From: Clostridia bacterium | Lineage (GTDB): Bacteria > Bacillota > Clostridia > Oscillospirales > CAG-272 | Reading direction: 5' to 3' | Assembly: GCA_017452565.1 (NCBI GenBank) | Contig: JAFTMF010000130.1 | Location: 1-13,886 of the forward strand | DNA length: 13,886 nucleotides | Part shown: positions 6,717 through 13,583 of the stretch, in pieces | Layout: every line of letters starts with the position of its first letter | Numbering within the stretch: position 1 is the first letter of the stretch | Notes under the pieces: generated by a model | Database searches by the model: none | What the model saw: the letters and a program-made list of their open reading frames with translations, nothing else | Told to the model about the DNA's origin: nothing | Made by a program: the position numbers and the translations under genes

Positions 6717-8855
6717 ATGAAAAAACTTCTCTCTATTTTGTTGACAGCTGCGATGCTGGCTTGCTTGCTTCCCGTATTCGCAGTGTCTGCAGAAGAAATT
6801 GCCGATGGTCCGGTTCCGATCGCGCAGAAAACTGACGGCACCGTTCTTTCCGGTAAAACAGCAGAATCTCCCGAACCTTGGAACAAACGCTGGATCGTTG
6901 ATGAAAACAAGATGCAGCCTGCTCCCGGACGTAATGGTTGCATCTTCATATTTGATGACGAGATGCCCATTGGCCGTCTGGAAGTTGAAATGAGCCGTGC
7001 CGATGCAGACAAGGGATGCGAAGGTATCGTTTTTGCCTTGACCAAGAATGTTGATAACATGAACTTCTGGGAAAACGGTGCGCAGTATTACTTCCTGTTC
7101 ATCGATGAGAACCTGAATTTCCGTCTTGCAAAATGCGGTGACGGTATTGGTTGGTATGAAGCTCCCGGTTGTAATGTTCCTTCCGGTCTCGCCAGCATTG
7201 CCGATGGCGTTACCATTGCTGCTGAATGGGACAACGAGGGTCATGTAAAGTGCTACCTCAACGGCGAGCTGAAGGTAGATTACACCGATGACGGTGCAAA
7301 GCCCATCCCCTCCGGTTCCCTTTATGGCGTTCGTGCCCAGAAGGATAGCACTACCTATACCTCGATCGTAGCAGGTTATCCTGTTCCCAAGAACCCCGAA
7401 GTTCCCGTTGCTAAAATGGATGGCCAGGTTATGACCGGTGCGCCTGTTGGCACCAAGACCTGGGTGAATGACGAAAACGGCCTCAAGAACGATGCTAACA
7501 GTTCGATCTTCGTATTCGATCAGAAATTCAAGGCAGGTACTATTGAAGCGACTCTGACCAAGGGCGGCGACAACGGTATCGTATTCGGTCTGACCGGCGA
7601 TTCTATGGATTTCTGGGAAGATAAGGTACAGTACTACTTCCTGTTCCTCAACAACGGCGGCGAGCTTATTCTTGCCAAGACCGGCGAAGGACTGGGTTGG
7701 TGCTGGATGAAGTCCATGCCTTGTCCCGGCTATGGTGATAATGCCACCGTGGATATCAAGGTGGTTTGGAGCGGCAATGGTCACATCGAAATGTGGGGCA
7801 ATGGAAAGTTAGTTTACGACTACTGTGATGCAAAGCCTCTCACCGGTACCCGTGTAGGCGTTCGTGCTGGTGGCAAAAACATTAACTTCTCCAAGATCGA
7901 AATCACCACCGCAGAGCCCTCCAATGAAGGAATCAAGGGTGGCATCGAGCTTCCTTTCGCAAAGGTTGGCGACAAGACCCTGACCGGTTACTACTCCGGC
8001 GGCCCTTGGATGAACGACGGTTCCAAGGTCACCGTTTCTGATGACAAACTGGTTCACGATACTTGGGCTACCACCTTCGTGATTGATAATGACGAGCTGC
8101 CTCTGACCAACGGTTCTCTGACTGCTACCGTAACTCCCGGTAATACCAACGCAGTGGATAACTTCCGCACCGGTATCCTGTTTGGTATGGATGCTGATAA
8201 GAATGTTACCGTTTGGAAGGATTCCAGATATACTTCCGAGTATTACGTACTGTTCGTATCTCAGGGCAGAATCGATGACGATCACGTTGAGCAGGGTGCA
8301 ACCACTAAGCTGGTTTTGGCTAAGGGCGGTACCATTGTTCACGAGGACAAACTCACCGTTTTGGCAGAAGCTAAGATCGCTGACGGTTACCTCTACAAGG
8401 GCAGAGAGTCCGCAACCATTACCGCAACCTTCAAGATGGTTGATGGTAAGTTGGAAATCAACGGTTCTATCGAAGGCCATGATGCAACCGTATCCTACAC
8501 CGATGAAACTCCTCTCACCGGTTCTCGTTATGGCTTCCTGGCACGTTGCGGCGGTTCTTCTCTGAGCTCTCTGGTTCCCGTGAACAACGCAAGCGAGGCT
8601 CCCGTAGATCCTCCCAAGACCGAAGATCCCGTAGATCCTCCCAAGACCGAGGAGCCTACCGATACTCCTACCACCGACAAGCCTACCACTGACAAACCTA
8701 CCACCGATAAGCCCACCAACGATACTCCCGCAACCGATACCATCGGTGCAGATGACACCGAGGACTCTCCCGTAGTTCCCATCGTGATCGCTGTAGTAGC
8801 TGTGCTGGCAGTAGCAGTTGTAGTAGTGATCGTAGTGCTGAAAAAGAAGAAATAA
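6717..8855 (+). CDS. Secreted surface protein C: three repeat domains, Pro/Thr stalk, C-terminal membrane anchor
   Basis: 712 residues. Signal peptide ends near F-A-V-S-A-E (25). Domain 1 (about 28-219) has N-F-W-E...Q-Y-Y-F-L-F and is unique to this protein. Domain 2 (226-398) and domain 3 (408-623) correspond to domains 1 and 2 of protein B. Each domain ends in a Y-G-[VF]-x-A or V-G-V-R-A strand, as in jelly-roll ligand-binding modules; the exact family is uncertain. A stalk rich in Pro, Thr, Asp and Lys (627-680) includes P-V-D-P-P-K-T-E twice and T-T-D-K-P three times. The tail is a Val/Ala-rich transmembrane helix (about 686-708) and KKKK. Unlike A and B it lacks both the cysteine module and PxTGD, so it is probably membrane-held rather than sortase-attached. 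Start fixed by GGAGG at 6706-6710. Signal peptide and leader match A and B, so it belongs to the same regulatory group. Confidence 0.85.
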   Translation: MKKLLSILLTAAMLACLLPVFAVSAEEIADGPVPIAQKTDGTVLSGKTAESPEPWNKRWIVDENKMQPAPGRNGCIFIFDDEMPIGRLEVEMSRADADKGCEGIVFALTKNVDNMNFWENGAQYYFLFIDENLNFRLAKCGDGIGWYEAPGCNVPSGLASIADGVTIAAEWDNEGHVKCYLNGELKVDYTDDGAKPIPSGSLYGVRAQKDSTTYTSIVAGYPVPKNPEVPVAKMDGQVMTGAPVGTKTWVNDENGLKNDANSSIFVFDQKFKAGTIEATLTKGGDNGIVFGLTGDSMDFWEDKVQYYFLFLNNGGELILAKTGEGLGWCWMKSMPCPGYGDNATVDIKVVWSGNGHIEMWGNGKLVYDYCDAKPLTGTRVGVRAGGKNINFSKIEITTAEPSNEGIKGGIELPFAKVGDKTLTGYYSGGPWMNDGSKVTVSDDKLVHDTWATTFVIDNDELPLTNGSLTATVTPGNTNAVDNFRTGILFGMDADKNVTVWKDSRYTSEYYVLFVSQGRIDDDHVEQGATTKLVLAKGGTIVHEDKLTVLAEAKIADGYLYKGRESATITATFKMVDGKLEINGSIEGHDATVSYTDETPLTGSRYGFLARCGGSSLSSLVPVNNASEAPVDPPKTEDPVDPPKTEEPTDTPTTDKPTTDKPTTDKPTNDTPATDTIGADDTEDSPVVPIVIAVVAVLAVAVVVVIVVLKKKK
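8601..8714 (+). repeat. In-frame tandem repeats encoding the Pro/Thr stalk of protein C
   Basis: Two near-identical 27-bp units (8601-8627, 8628-8654) encode P-V-D-P-P-K-T-E-[DE]. Three 15-bp units (8670-8714) encode T-T-D-K-P and differ only at third positions. Such stalks lift domains off the cell surface and can change length by slippage. Confidence 0.8.
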
Positions 8856-8892
8856 TTCTGTTGAATCTGCTCTGTAATCGGAGCGTAGAATC

Positions 8893-8928
8893 AAAAAACG
8901 GAGCAACCGCAAGGTTGCTCCGTTTTTT
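8893..8928. terminator. Bidirectional terminator between convergent genes
   Basis: Ten-bp GC-rich stem (8899-8908 with 8913-8922), GCAA tetraloop, six A before and six T after. It works as an intrinsic terminator on both strands, for gene C from the left and for the transglutaminase-like gene from the right (stop 8942-8944). Confidence 0.93.
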
Positions 8929-8941
8929 GCTATAGTGTTCG

Positions 8942-11056
8942 TTATTGGGGGATAGGATCGGTTATCTCATCCTTTGCCGGCGTCTCCGCAGTTGCGGGAG
9001 GCGTCTCGATTACGGGCGTTTCGCCGGTAGTAGGAATTTCACCGGTAATGGGAACCTCGCCGGTGGTAGGAATCTCACCGGTAGTGGGTACTTCGCCGGT
9101 GACGGGCGGCAGATCGGGGGAGGGGAAGAGGAGGCTTGCGGATATTGTAGAACTGTAAATTTCTATCTCTTCCGCCATCACGGTGACCGTTACGCTGTCA
9201 TAGCTGCCGTTTTCCAAACTGCGGATGATCAGTCCCAGCATATCGTAGCCGTAGGCGACGCCATAATCCCGTCCGCCTGCGTTGACTTTATCGTACACCA
9301 GAAACAGTCCGAAGTCCTTCTCCGAAATCACGGTGGTGACCGATCGCTCACCGTAGACGGAATTGAGAGTCAGCCGTACGGTAAGGGGCGGAGATTCTTC
9401 TAACATCTCCTGATCCACCAAAAGCAGCAGACGCAGATCGTGGGAAAACTCGCTGCCCATTCGGACGGAAAGACAAGCGGTGATAAAATCATCGTGTCTG
9501 GGGGACAGATAGGCTTCGGAGTGGTCGCACACCACGCAAGTGTGGGTGGAGAAGAAGAATCCGCCTTCCGATCGGTAGACGTGAGGGGTAGTGAAGAGCA
9601 CCGTTCCATCCATCGCACCGGGTTCGGTGCTGATGGTGCAGGTCAGCTGATGTCCCTCTCCGCTAAGGGAGTAGAGATACCCTTTCGAAGGATCAAAGGT
9701 GTGAAGCAGCGCCAGCTCCTCCAGCTCGGGATCAAAGCTCCAGATGGTATCGGGGCCGTTGAAGTAAATCATAAATCCGTCGCTGTAGAGATTGACATAT
9801 TGTTCTTTCCACAGACTGCCCGGTTTCTCCCAAACCGGCCAGCGAAGCTGGGTCAGATCGGCCATCGGAGTGGCATCCAGCAGATTGAAGTCCAACCGCA
9901 TCAGATGACGCTGGCTAATACTCAGACCGTATGCACCGTAAGGGGTAAAGAGTACCGCACCGGTAAGATCGTAGAGGAAGGATTTTTCGTAGAGATCGGA
10001 GGAGCAAACGTAGGGGGCTTCCCAGTTGATATGGCCGGTTTCGGCAATTCCCTTATCGCTGCGCAGGAAATTTGTGTGCAGAGCGCGGCCTGGTTGATCG
10101 GTAGCGGGATCGTCCCAAGTCAGATCCACGTGATACCACTCGCCCTCAACCTGCACCAGATTCCAGATGTGGTTCATCTCTTGGCTGATGGCAAAATCGT
10201 TGGGGATGGACAGCGCATCCAGCAGGTAGGCGTAGAGATATACGTAGGCTTGGCATACGCCGTGACCGTGTTCCAAAATGAGATAGAGATTGCTGTCAGA
10301 ATGGACGCCGTCATAAGCAAAATGGGTGCAAAGGTAATCGTGGAGGAAGAGGATCTTCTCCAGATCGCCGATACCCTCGGGGATGGCGGCGATGATTTTG
10401 TCGGTTTCGGCTTTTACAAAAGCCTTGGCGGTGTCCAGCTCCTCACCGGGCGCGAATCGATAATCGGGGATGATCTGATAGACGTAGAGATTGCCGGTCT
10501 CGTCGGGCTCGGATAGCGGCGTAATCACCACGTCAATGCCGTTCAGATAGAAGAATCGCGGCGTCCGCTCCAGCGCGCGCACGCAAGCGTAGCGGATCAG
10601 ATCGTCGGACAATTTCTCGGAGGTGGAGAACTCCAGCGACGCTTCGCCCGCATCAATCACAGCAGCGAGGGCATCGTAAAGCAGTTCTTCGTCAGACGGA
10701 GCAGGCTCGGTCACCGGCGGTTCTGTGATAGGCGGTTCGGTAATCGGAGGCTCGGTCAGAGGCGGCTCTGTGATGGGAGGTTCGTTTACCGGAGGAGTAG
10801 TTACCGGGGGCTCGGTGACGGGGGGAGTAGTGGTGGGCGGAGTCGGTTCTTCGCTTCCGGTACCCTCGGTTAGCGGGGGATCCACCGTCTCGGCGTCGGG
10901 ATCAACCACCGGATCGGGTGTAGGTTCTGTGACGGTACTGTCGGTGACGGTGGAGCCGTCTCCCGCATCGGCAGTGGGGGAAGCGTAGCCCGACAGGTTC
11001 AATTGAGACGTGAGTATTAGTGCCAGCAGCAATAGGATTGCGGTTGATTTTTTCAC
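8942..11056 (-). CDS. Secreted transglutaminase-like protein with Pro/Thr stalk and TGE-repeat tail
   Basis: 704 residues. A GTG start at 11056 is chosen because AAAGGAGG (11063-11070) lies 6 nt upstream and the product begins V-K-K followed by a hydrophobic signal-peptide core (about 1-26); an ATG at 11134 lies in the leader without an SD. A Pro/Thr stalk (77-120) repeats T-E-P-P-[VIL]. The transglutaminase-like core (about 225-330) has G-V-C-Q-A-Y with Cys268, N-H-I-W-N with His296 and Y-H-V-D-L-T-W-D-D-P with Asp311, the complete Cys-His-Asp triad. The region after it is not recognised; it has beta-strand-like segments and one C-x-x-C-D-H. The tail (650-679) has five hexapeptides [PVI]-P-x-T-G-E and no transmembrane helix. 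Members of this superfamily act as transglutaminases or thiol proteases, so the reaction cannot be fixed. Likely extracellular; convergent with the surface-protein cluster. Confidence 0.88.
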   Translation of the reverse strand: MKKSTAILLLLALILTSQLNLSGYASPTADAGDGSTVTDSTVTEPTPDPVVDPDAETVDPPLTEGTGSEEPTPPTTTPPVTEPPVTTPPVNEPPITEPPLTEPPITEPPITEPPVTEPAPSDEELLYDALAAVIDAGEASLEFSTSEKLSDDLIRYACVRALERTPRFFYLNGIDVVITPLSEPDETGNLYVYQIIPDYRFAPGEELDTAKAFVKAETDKIIAAIPEGIGDLEKILFLHDYLCTHFAYDGVHSDSNLYLILEHGHGVCQAYVYLYAYLLDALSIPNDFAISQEMNHIWNLVQVEGEWYHVDLTWDDPATDQPGRALHTNFLRSDKGIAETGHINWEAPYVCSSDLYEKSFLYDLTGAVLFTPYGAYGLSISQRHLMRLDFNLLDATPMADLTQLRWPVWEKPGSLWKEQYVNLYSDGFMIYFNGPDTIWSFDPELEELALLHTFDPSKGYLYSLSGEGHQLTCTISTEPGAMDGTVLFTTPHVYRSEGGFFFSTHTCVVCDHSEAYLSPRHDDFITACLSVRMGSEFSHDLRLLLLVDQEMLEESPPLTVRLTLNSVYGERSVTTVISEKDFGLFLVYDKVNAGGRDYGVAYGYDMLGLIIRSLENGSYDSVTVTVMAEEIEIYSSTISASLLFPSPDLPPVTGEVPTTGEIPTTGEVPITGEIPTTGETPVIETPPATAETPAKDEITDPIPQ
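9020..9109 (-). repeat. Five 18-bp units encoding the [PVI]PxTGE array
   Basis: Codons 650-679 of the transglutaminase-like protein. Units encode PPVTGE, VPTTGE, IPTTGE, VPITGE and IPTTGE. The Thr, Gly and Glu positions are invariant while third bases vary, suggesting protein-level constraint rather than fresh DNA slippage. Confidence 0.85.
10697..10828 (-). repeat. 15-bp tandem units encoding the TEPP[VIL] stalk
   Basis: Codons 77-120 encode about eight degenerate pentapeptides of the form [TN]-[ET]-P-P-[VIL], between signal peptide and catalytic domain. This is a typical wall-spanning or linker segment. Confidence 0.8.
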
Positions 11057-11170
11057 GGGCTGCCTCCTTTCTGCAATGATGATTGCGGGAATTATAAATA
11101 AACAGTTTTTGCCAATTTTGTCGAATTTTAGCAAGTTTACAGTAAAAACACACTGTATTATTTCAGTTCT

Positions 11171-11199
11171 ATTTTACTATACCGCAGGTCGATTGTCAA
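11171..11199 (-). promoter_or_regulatory. Promoter of the transglutaminase-like gene
   Basis: On the minus strand, TTGACA (11199-11194), a 17-bp spacer and TAAAAT (11176-11171). The predicted leader of about 108 nt holds an inverted repeat near its 5' end (11138-11143 with 11152-11157) and a 5-bp hairpin (11073-11077 with 11082-11086) directly before the SD. The 287-bp gap 11057-11343 contains this promoter and the divergent one at 11251-11279; no gene seen. Confidence 0.75.
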
Positions 11200-11250
11200 C
11201 TTGCATTTTTGATTAAATTACAAATTCTTTGTGAACTTTTTTTAACGGAC

Positions 11251-11279
11251 TTTACAAAAAAGGCGGGCTGTGGTAAAAT
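11251..11279 (+). promoter_or_regulatory. Promoter of the pseudouridine synthase gene
   Basis: TTTACA (11251-11256), 17-bp spacer, TAAAAT (11274-11279). Start expected near 11286, leader about 58 nt. Confidence 0.75.
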
Positions 11280-11343
11280 GACATAGAAACGATCTGATAT
11301 GGCGGATCGAATACCGAAAAACGGTCAGAAGCGAGGTGCCCAT

Positions 11344-12048
11344 ATGCGAATTGATAAGTTTTTAACCGAAACGGGAACCTGCTCCCGCTCCGAAGCAGGC
11401 AAGGCGGTGCGCCGCGGGGAAGTGCTCCTCAACGGCAAGGCGGTGCGCTCTGCGTCCGATCAGATCAATCCCGAGGTCGACCGTTTGGTCTTCCGGGGAG
11501 AAGAGATCATTTATCGGAAGTTTACCTATATATTATTGAACAAGCCTGAGGGCGTAGTGTCCGCCACCGAGGACGGCGACGTGACGGTGATTGATCTCTT
11601 GCCCGAGCAGCTGCAGAGACTGTCCCTCTTCCCCTGCGGCAGATTGGATAAGTACACCGTTGGCTTCGTGCTCCTTACCAACAATGGCCCGCTGTCCCAT
11701 CGATTGCTCTCCCCCAAGCATCACGTGGAGAAGTGCTATCGCTTTACCGCCCGCTCTCCGCTGTCCGACGAGGATATTGCCAAGCTGGAAGCAGGCGTTG
11801 ACATCGGCGGATATTTCACCGCTCCTTGTAAGGTGGAAAGAGAAGGGGAGGGCGATTATTACCGCATCACGCTCACCGAAGGGAAGTACCATCAGATCAA
11901 GCGGATGCTGGAGGCGGTGGACAACAAAATCACCTTCCTGGAGCGCATCTCTTTTGCCGGAATCGAACTGCCGGCAGATTTGCCCCGCGGCGAGTGGCGC
12001 TTTTTGACTCCCGAGGAAATCGCACTGCTGGAAAGTCACGCCGTGTGA
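11344..12048 (+). CDS. rsuA: 16S rRNA pseudouridine synthase, RsuA/RluB/E/F family
   Basis: 234 residues. It isomerises a uridine of ribosomal RNA to pseudouridine; RsuA modifies U516 of 16S rRNA. An N-terminal S4 RNA-binding domain (1-48) begins M-R-I-D-K-F-L and has R-R-G-E-V-L-L-N-G. The catalytic motif is G-R-L-D-K-Y-T-V-G-F with Asp102; L-L-T-N-N-G and S-P-K-H-H-V-E-K-C-Y follow, the latter resembling RsuA more than RluB. K-Y-H-Q-I-K-R-M-L near 185-195 is the usual C-terminal family motif. Start 11344 is preferred over ATG 11299 because the protein then begins at the S4 domain and GAGGTG (11333-11338) is 5 nt upstream. Length is typical. It is divergent from the transglutaminase-like gene and monocistronic; I see no strong terminator after it. 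Exact target uridine is inferred from family resemblance. Confidence 0.93.
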   Translation: MRIDKFLTETGTCSRSEAGKAVRRGEVLLNGKAVRSASDQINPEVDRLVFRGEEIIYRKFTYILLNKPEGVVSATEDGDVTVIDLLPEQLQRLSLFPCGRLDKYTVGFVLLTNNGPLSHRLLSPKHHVEKCYRFTARSPLSDEDIAKLEAGVDIGGYFTAPCKVEREGEGDYYRITLTEGKYHQIKRMLEAVDNKITFLERISFAGIELPADLPRGEWRFLTPEEIALLESHAV

Positions 12049-12137
12049 AAAATCTGCGCCGGATTTATGGGGAAAATGACGAAAAACAGAGAGATTTGTC
12101 AACAGATTCGCCAAAAAAACGTAGATATCCGGAAAAT

Positions 12138-12155
12138 ACTCTAATAAATTAGAGT
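12138..12155. promoter_or_regulatory. 18-bp palindrome between rsuA and the ABC ATPase gene
   Basis: ACTCTAAT, AA, ATTAGAGT is a perfect 8+2+8 inverted repeat 90 bp after rsuA, with no T run. It is AT-rich and more like a protein-binding site than a terminator. Bases 12049-12137 hold only a weak hairpin near 12056 and no clear terminator. Confidence 0.4.
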
Positions 12156-12201
12156 GAACAGGCCGCAAACTGCCGTATGTATACTAAGAAATGGTAATGG
12201 A

Positions 12202-12218
12202 TTGTACAAGTTGCACAA
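12202..12218. promoter_or_regulatory. Candidate operator upstream of the ABC ATPase promoter
   Basis: TTGTACAAG followed by TTGCACAAG (12202-12219) is a 9-bp direct repeat with one mismatch. TTGTACAA-G-TTGCACAA (12202-12218) is at the same time a near-perfect inverted repeat. It ends 37 bp before the -35 box. Confidence 0.4.
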
Positions 12219-12255
12219 GTACGGGCTGTGAAGTTTGTTGGGCGGTGTTCTTTAT

Positions 12256-12284
12256 TTGTTCACAATTTCGTGCTAAAATATATA
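12256..12284 (+). promoter_or_regulatory. ugpC: Promoter of the sugar ABC ATPase gene
   Basis: TTGTTC (12256-12261), 17-bp spacer, TATATA (12279-12284). An overlapping TAAAAT at 12274-12279 is a second -10 choice but lacks a good -35 at proper spacing. Confidence 0.55.
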
Positions 12285-12303
12285 CAGTAAATTAGAAAAT
12301 TAT

Positions 12304-12321
12304 GTTGCCCCACTGGGCAAC
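12304..12321 (+). promoter_or_regulatory. Leader hairpin of the ABC ATPase mRNA
   Basis: GTTGCCC (12304-12310) and GGGCAAC (12315-12321) form a perfect 7-bp stem with loop CACT, starting about 13 nt after the predicted mRNA start and ending 5 nt before the SD AGGAGG (12327-12332). With no T run it is not a terminator; a 5' stabiliser or regulatory hairpin is plausible. Confidence 0.55.
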
Positions 12322-12338
12322 GATTCAGGAGGCTATTT

Positions 12339-13481
12339 ATGGCAGGACTTTCGTTCAGACACATTTACAAGAAGTACCCCGGCGGCGTTACCGCTGTATC
12401 CGACTTCTGTCTCGAAGTTAAGGATAAGGAATTCATCATCTTCGTAGGCCCTTCCGGTTGTGGTAAGTCTACCACTCTGCGTATGATCGCAGGTCTGGAA
12501 GAGATCACCGAAGGCGAACTGTTCATCGGCGACAAGCTGGTTAACGACATCGCTCCTAAGGACCGCGATATCGCGATGGTATTCCAGAACTACGCTCTGT
12601 ATCCTCATATGACTGTTGCCGACAACATGGCATTCGGTCTGAAGCTCCGTAAGGTTCCCAAGGATGAAATCAAGAGAAAAGTTGAACAGGCAGCTAAGAT
12701 CCTGGACATCACTCACCTTCTCGACCGTCGTCCTAAGCAGCTGTCCGGTGGTCAGAAGCAGCGTGTTGCTCTGGGCCGTGCAATCGTTCGTGAGCCTAAG
12801 GTATTCCTGCTTGACGAGCCTCTGTCCAACCTGGACGCTAAGCTCCGTGCAGCAATGAGAACCGAGCTGACCAAGCTCCACAAGAGACTGGAAACCACCT
12901 TCATCTACGTAACCCACGACCAGGTAGAGGCTATGACCATGGCTACCCGTATCGTAGTTATGAAAGACGGTCTGATCCAGCAGGTTGATACTCCTCAGAA
13001 CCTGTACGACTACCCCGTAAACCTGTTCGTAGCAGGCTTCATCGGCACTCCTCAGATGAACTTCATCGAGGCTAAGCTGGTTGACAAGGGCGGCGACGTT
13101 TACGTTACCTGGTGCACTGAAGAGACCAAGGATCAGCCCTCCATCGTTTCCACCGTTAAGCTGCCTGCTGACAAGGCAAACGCTCCCGAGCTGAAGGATT
13201 ACATCGGCAAGGAAGTTATCATGGGTATCCGTCCCGAATGTCTGCGTGACGACGAAGAGTCCATCGCTAAGATGTCCGACGCCGTGATCGAGGCTACCGT
13301 TGACGTAACCGAGCTGATGGGTGCAGAAATCTACCTGTACATGACCTCCGCAGGTCAGAAGCTGACCGCTCGCGTATCTCCTCGTTCCACCACCAGAAGT
13401 GGTGACGCTGTCAAGATTGCTCTGGACGTATCTCGCGTTCACATCTTCGATAAGGATACCGAAAAGTGCATTATTCACTAA
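12339..13481 (+). CDS. ugpC: Sugar ABC importer ATP-binding protein, UgpC/MsmK/MalK family
   Basis: 380 residues. It is the cytoplasmic ATPase that drives binding-protein-dependent import of sugars or glycerol-phosphate compounds. All nucleotide-binding motifs are intact: Walker A G-P-S-G-C-G-K-S (37-44), Q-loop Gln83, signature L-S-G-G-Q (135-139), Walker B V-F-L-L-D-E (155-160), D-loop S-N-L-D (163-166), switch His193 in V-T-H-D-Q. The C-terminal part (about 235-380) is the TOBE/OB regulatory domain of MalK-type ATPases, with G-I-R-P-E near 294. No permease or binding-protein gene adjoins it, as for MsmK/MsmX proteins that serve several importers. AGGAGG at 12327-12332 sets the start. Codon use is strongly biased, suggesting high expression. 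Family assignment is firm; the transported sugars are unknown. Confidence 0.95.
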   Translation: MAGLSFRHIYKKYPGGVTAVSDFCLEVKDKEFIIFVGPSGCGKSTTLRMIAGLEEITEGELFIGDKLVNDIAPKDRDIAMVFQNYALYPHMTVADNMAFGLKLRKVPKDEIKRKVEQAAKILDITHLLDRRPKQLSGGQKQRVALGRAIVREPKVFLLDEPLSNLDAKLRAAMRTELTKLHKRLETTFIYVTHDQVEAMTMATRIVVMKDGLIQQVDTPQNLYDYPVNLFVAGFIGTPQMNFIEAKLVDKGGDVYVTWCTEETKDQPSIVSTVKLPADKANAPELKDYIGKEVIMGIRPECLRDDEESIAKMSDAVIEATVDVTELMGAEIYLYMTSAGQKLTARVSPRSTTRSGDAVKIALDVSRVHIFDKDTEKCIIH

Positions 13482-13523
13482 TAAGTGAATGTCACTAATA
13501 AGTGAATCTCACTAAGGTGAATC
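13475..13523 (+). repeat. 17-bp tandem repeat overlapping the ABC ATPase stop codon
   Basis: Units TCACTAATAAGTGAATG (13475-13491), TCACTAATAAGTGAATC (13492-13508) and a shortened TCACTAAGGTGAATC (13509-13523). The first unit includes the last His codon and TAA stop. TTCACT-AATA-AGTGAA (13474-13489) is a small hairpin, and a similar one can form at the second unit. Confidence 0.85.
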
Positions 13524-13536
13524 CAATCTAAACACA

Positions 13537-13565
13537 AAAAGGGGCTTCCGTCGGAAGCCCCTTTT
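13537..13565. terminator. Terminator after the ABC ATPase gene
   Basis: AAAAGGGGCTTCC (13537-13549), loop GTC, GGAAGCCCCTTTT (13553-13565): a perfect 13-bp stem counting the A/T ends. It could act in both directions; the next gene begins 18 nt later with its own SD. Confidence 0.9.
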
Positions 13566-13583
13566 GCAATCAGGTGAACTATT

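Noticed and set aside
12052..12075. Terminator for rsuA from the weak hairpin AAATCTG...CGGATTT
   Set aside because: Short stem with a wobble pair, and followed by ATGGGGAAAA instead of a T run.
13475..13523. CRISPR-like array
   Set aside because: Units of 17 bp are contiguous with no spacers, and no cas gene is present.
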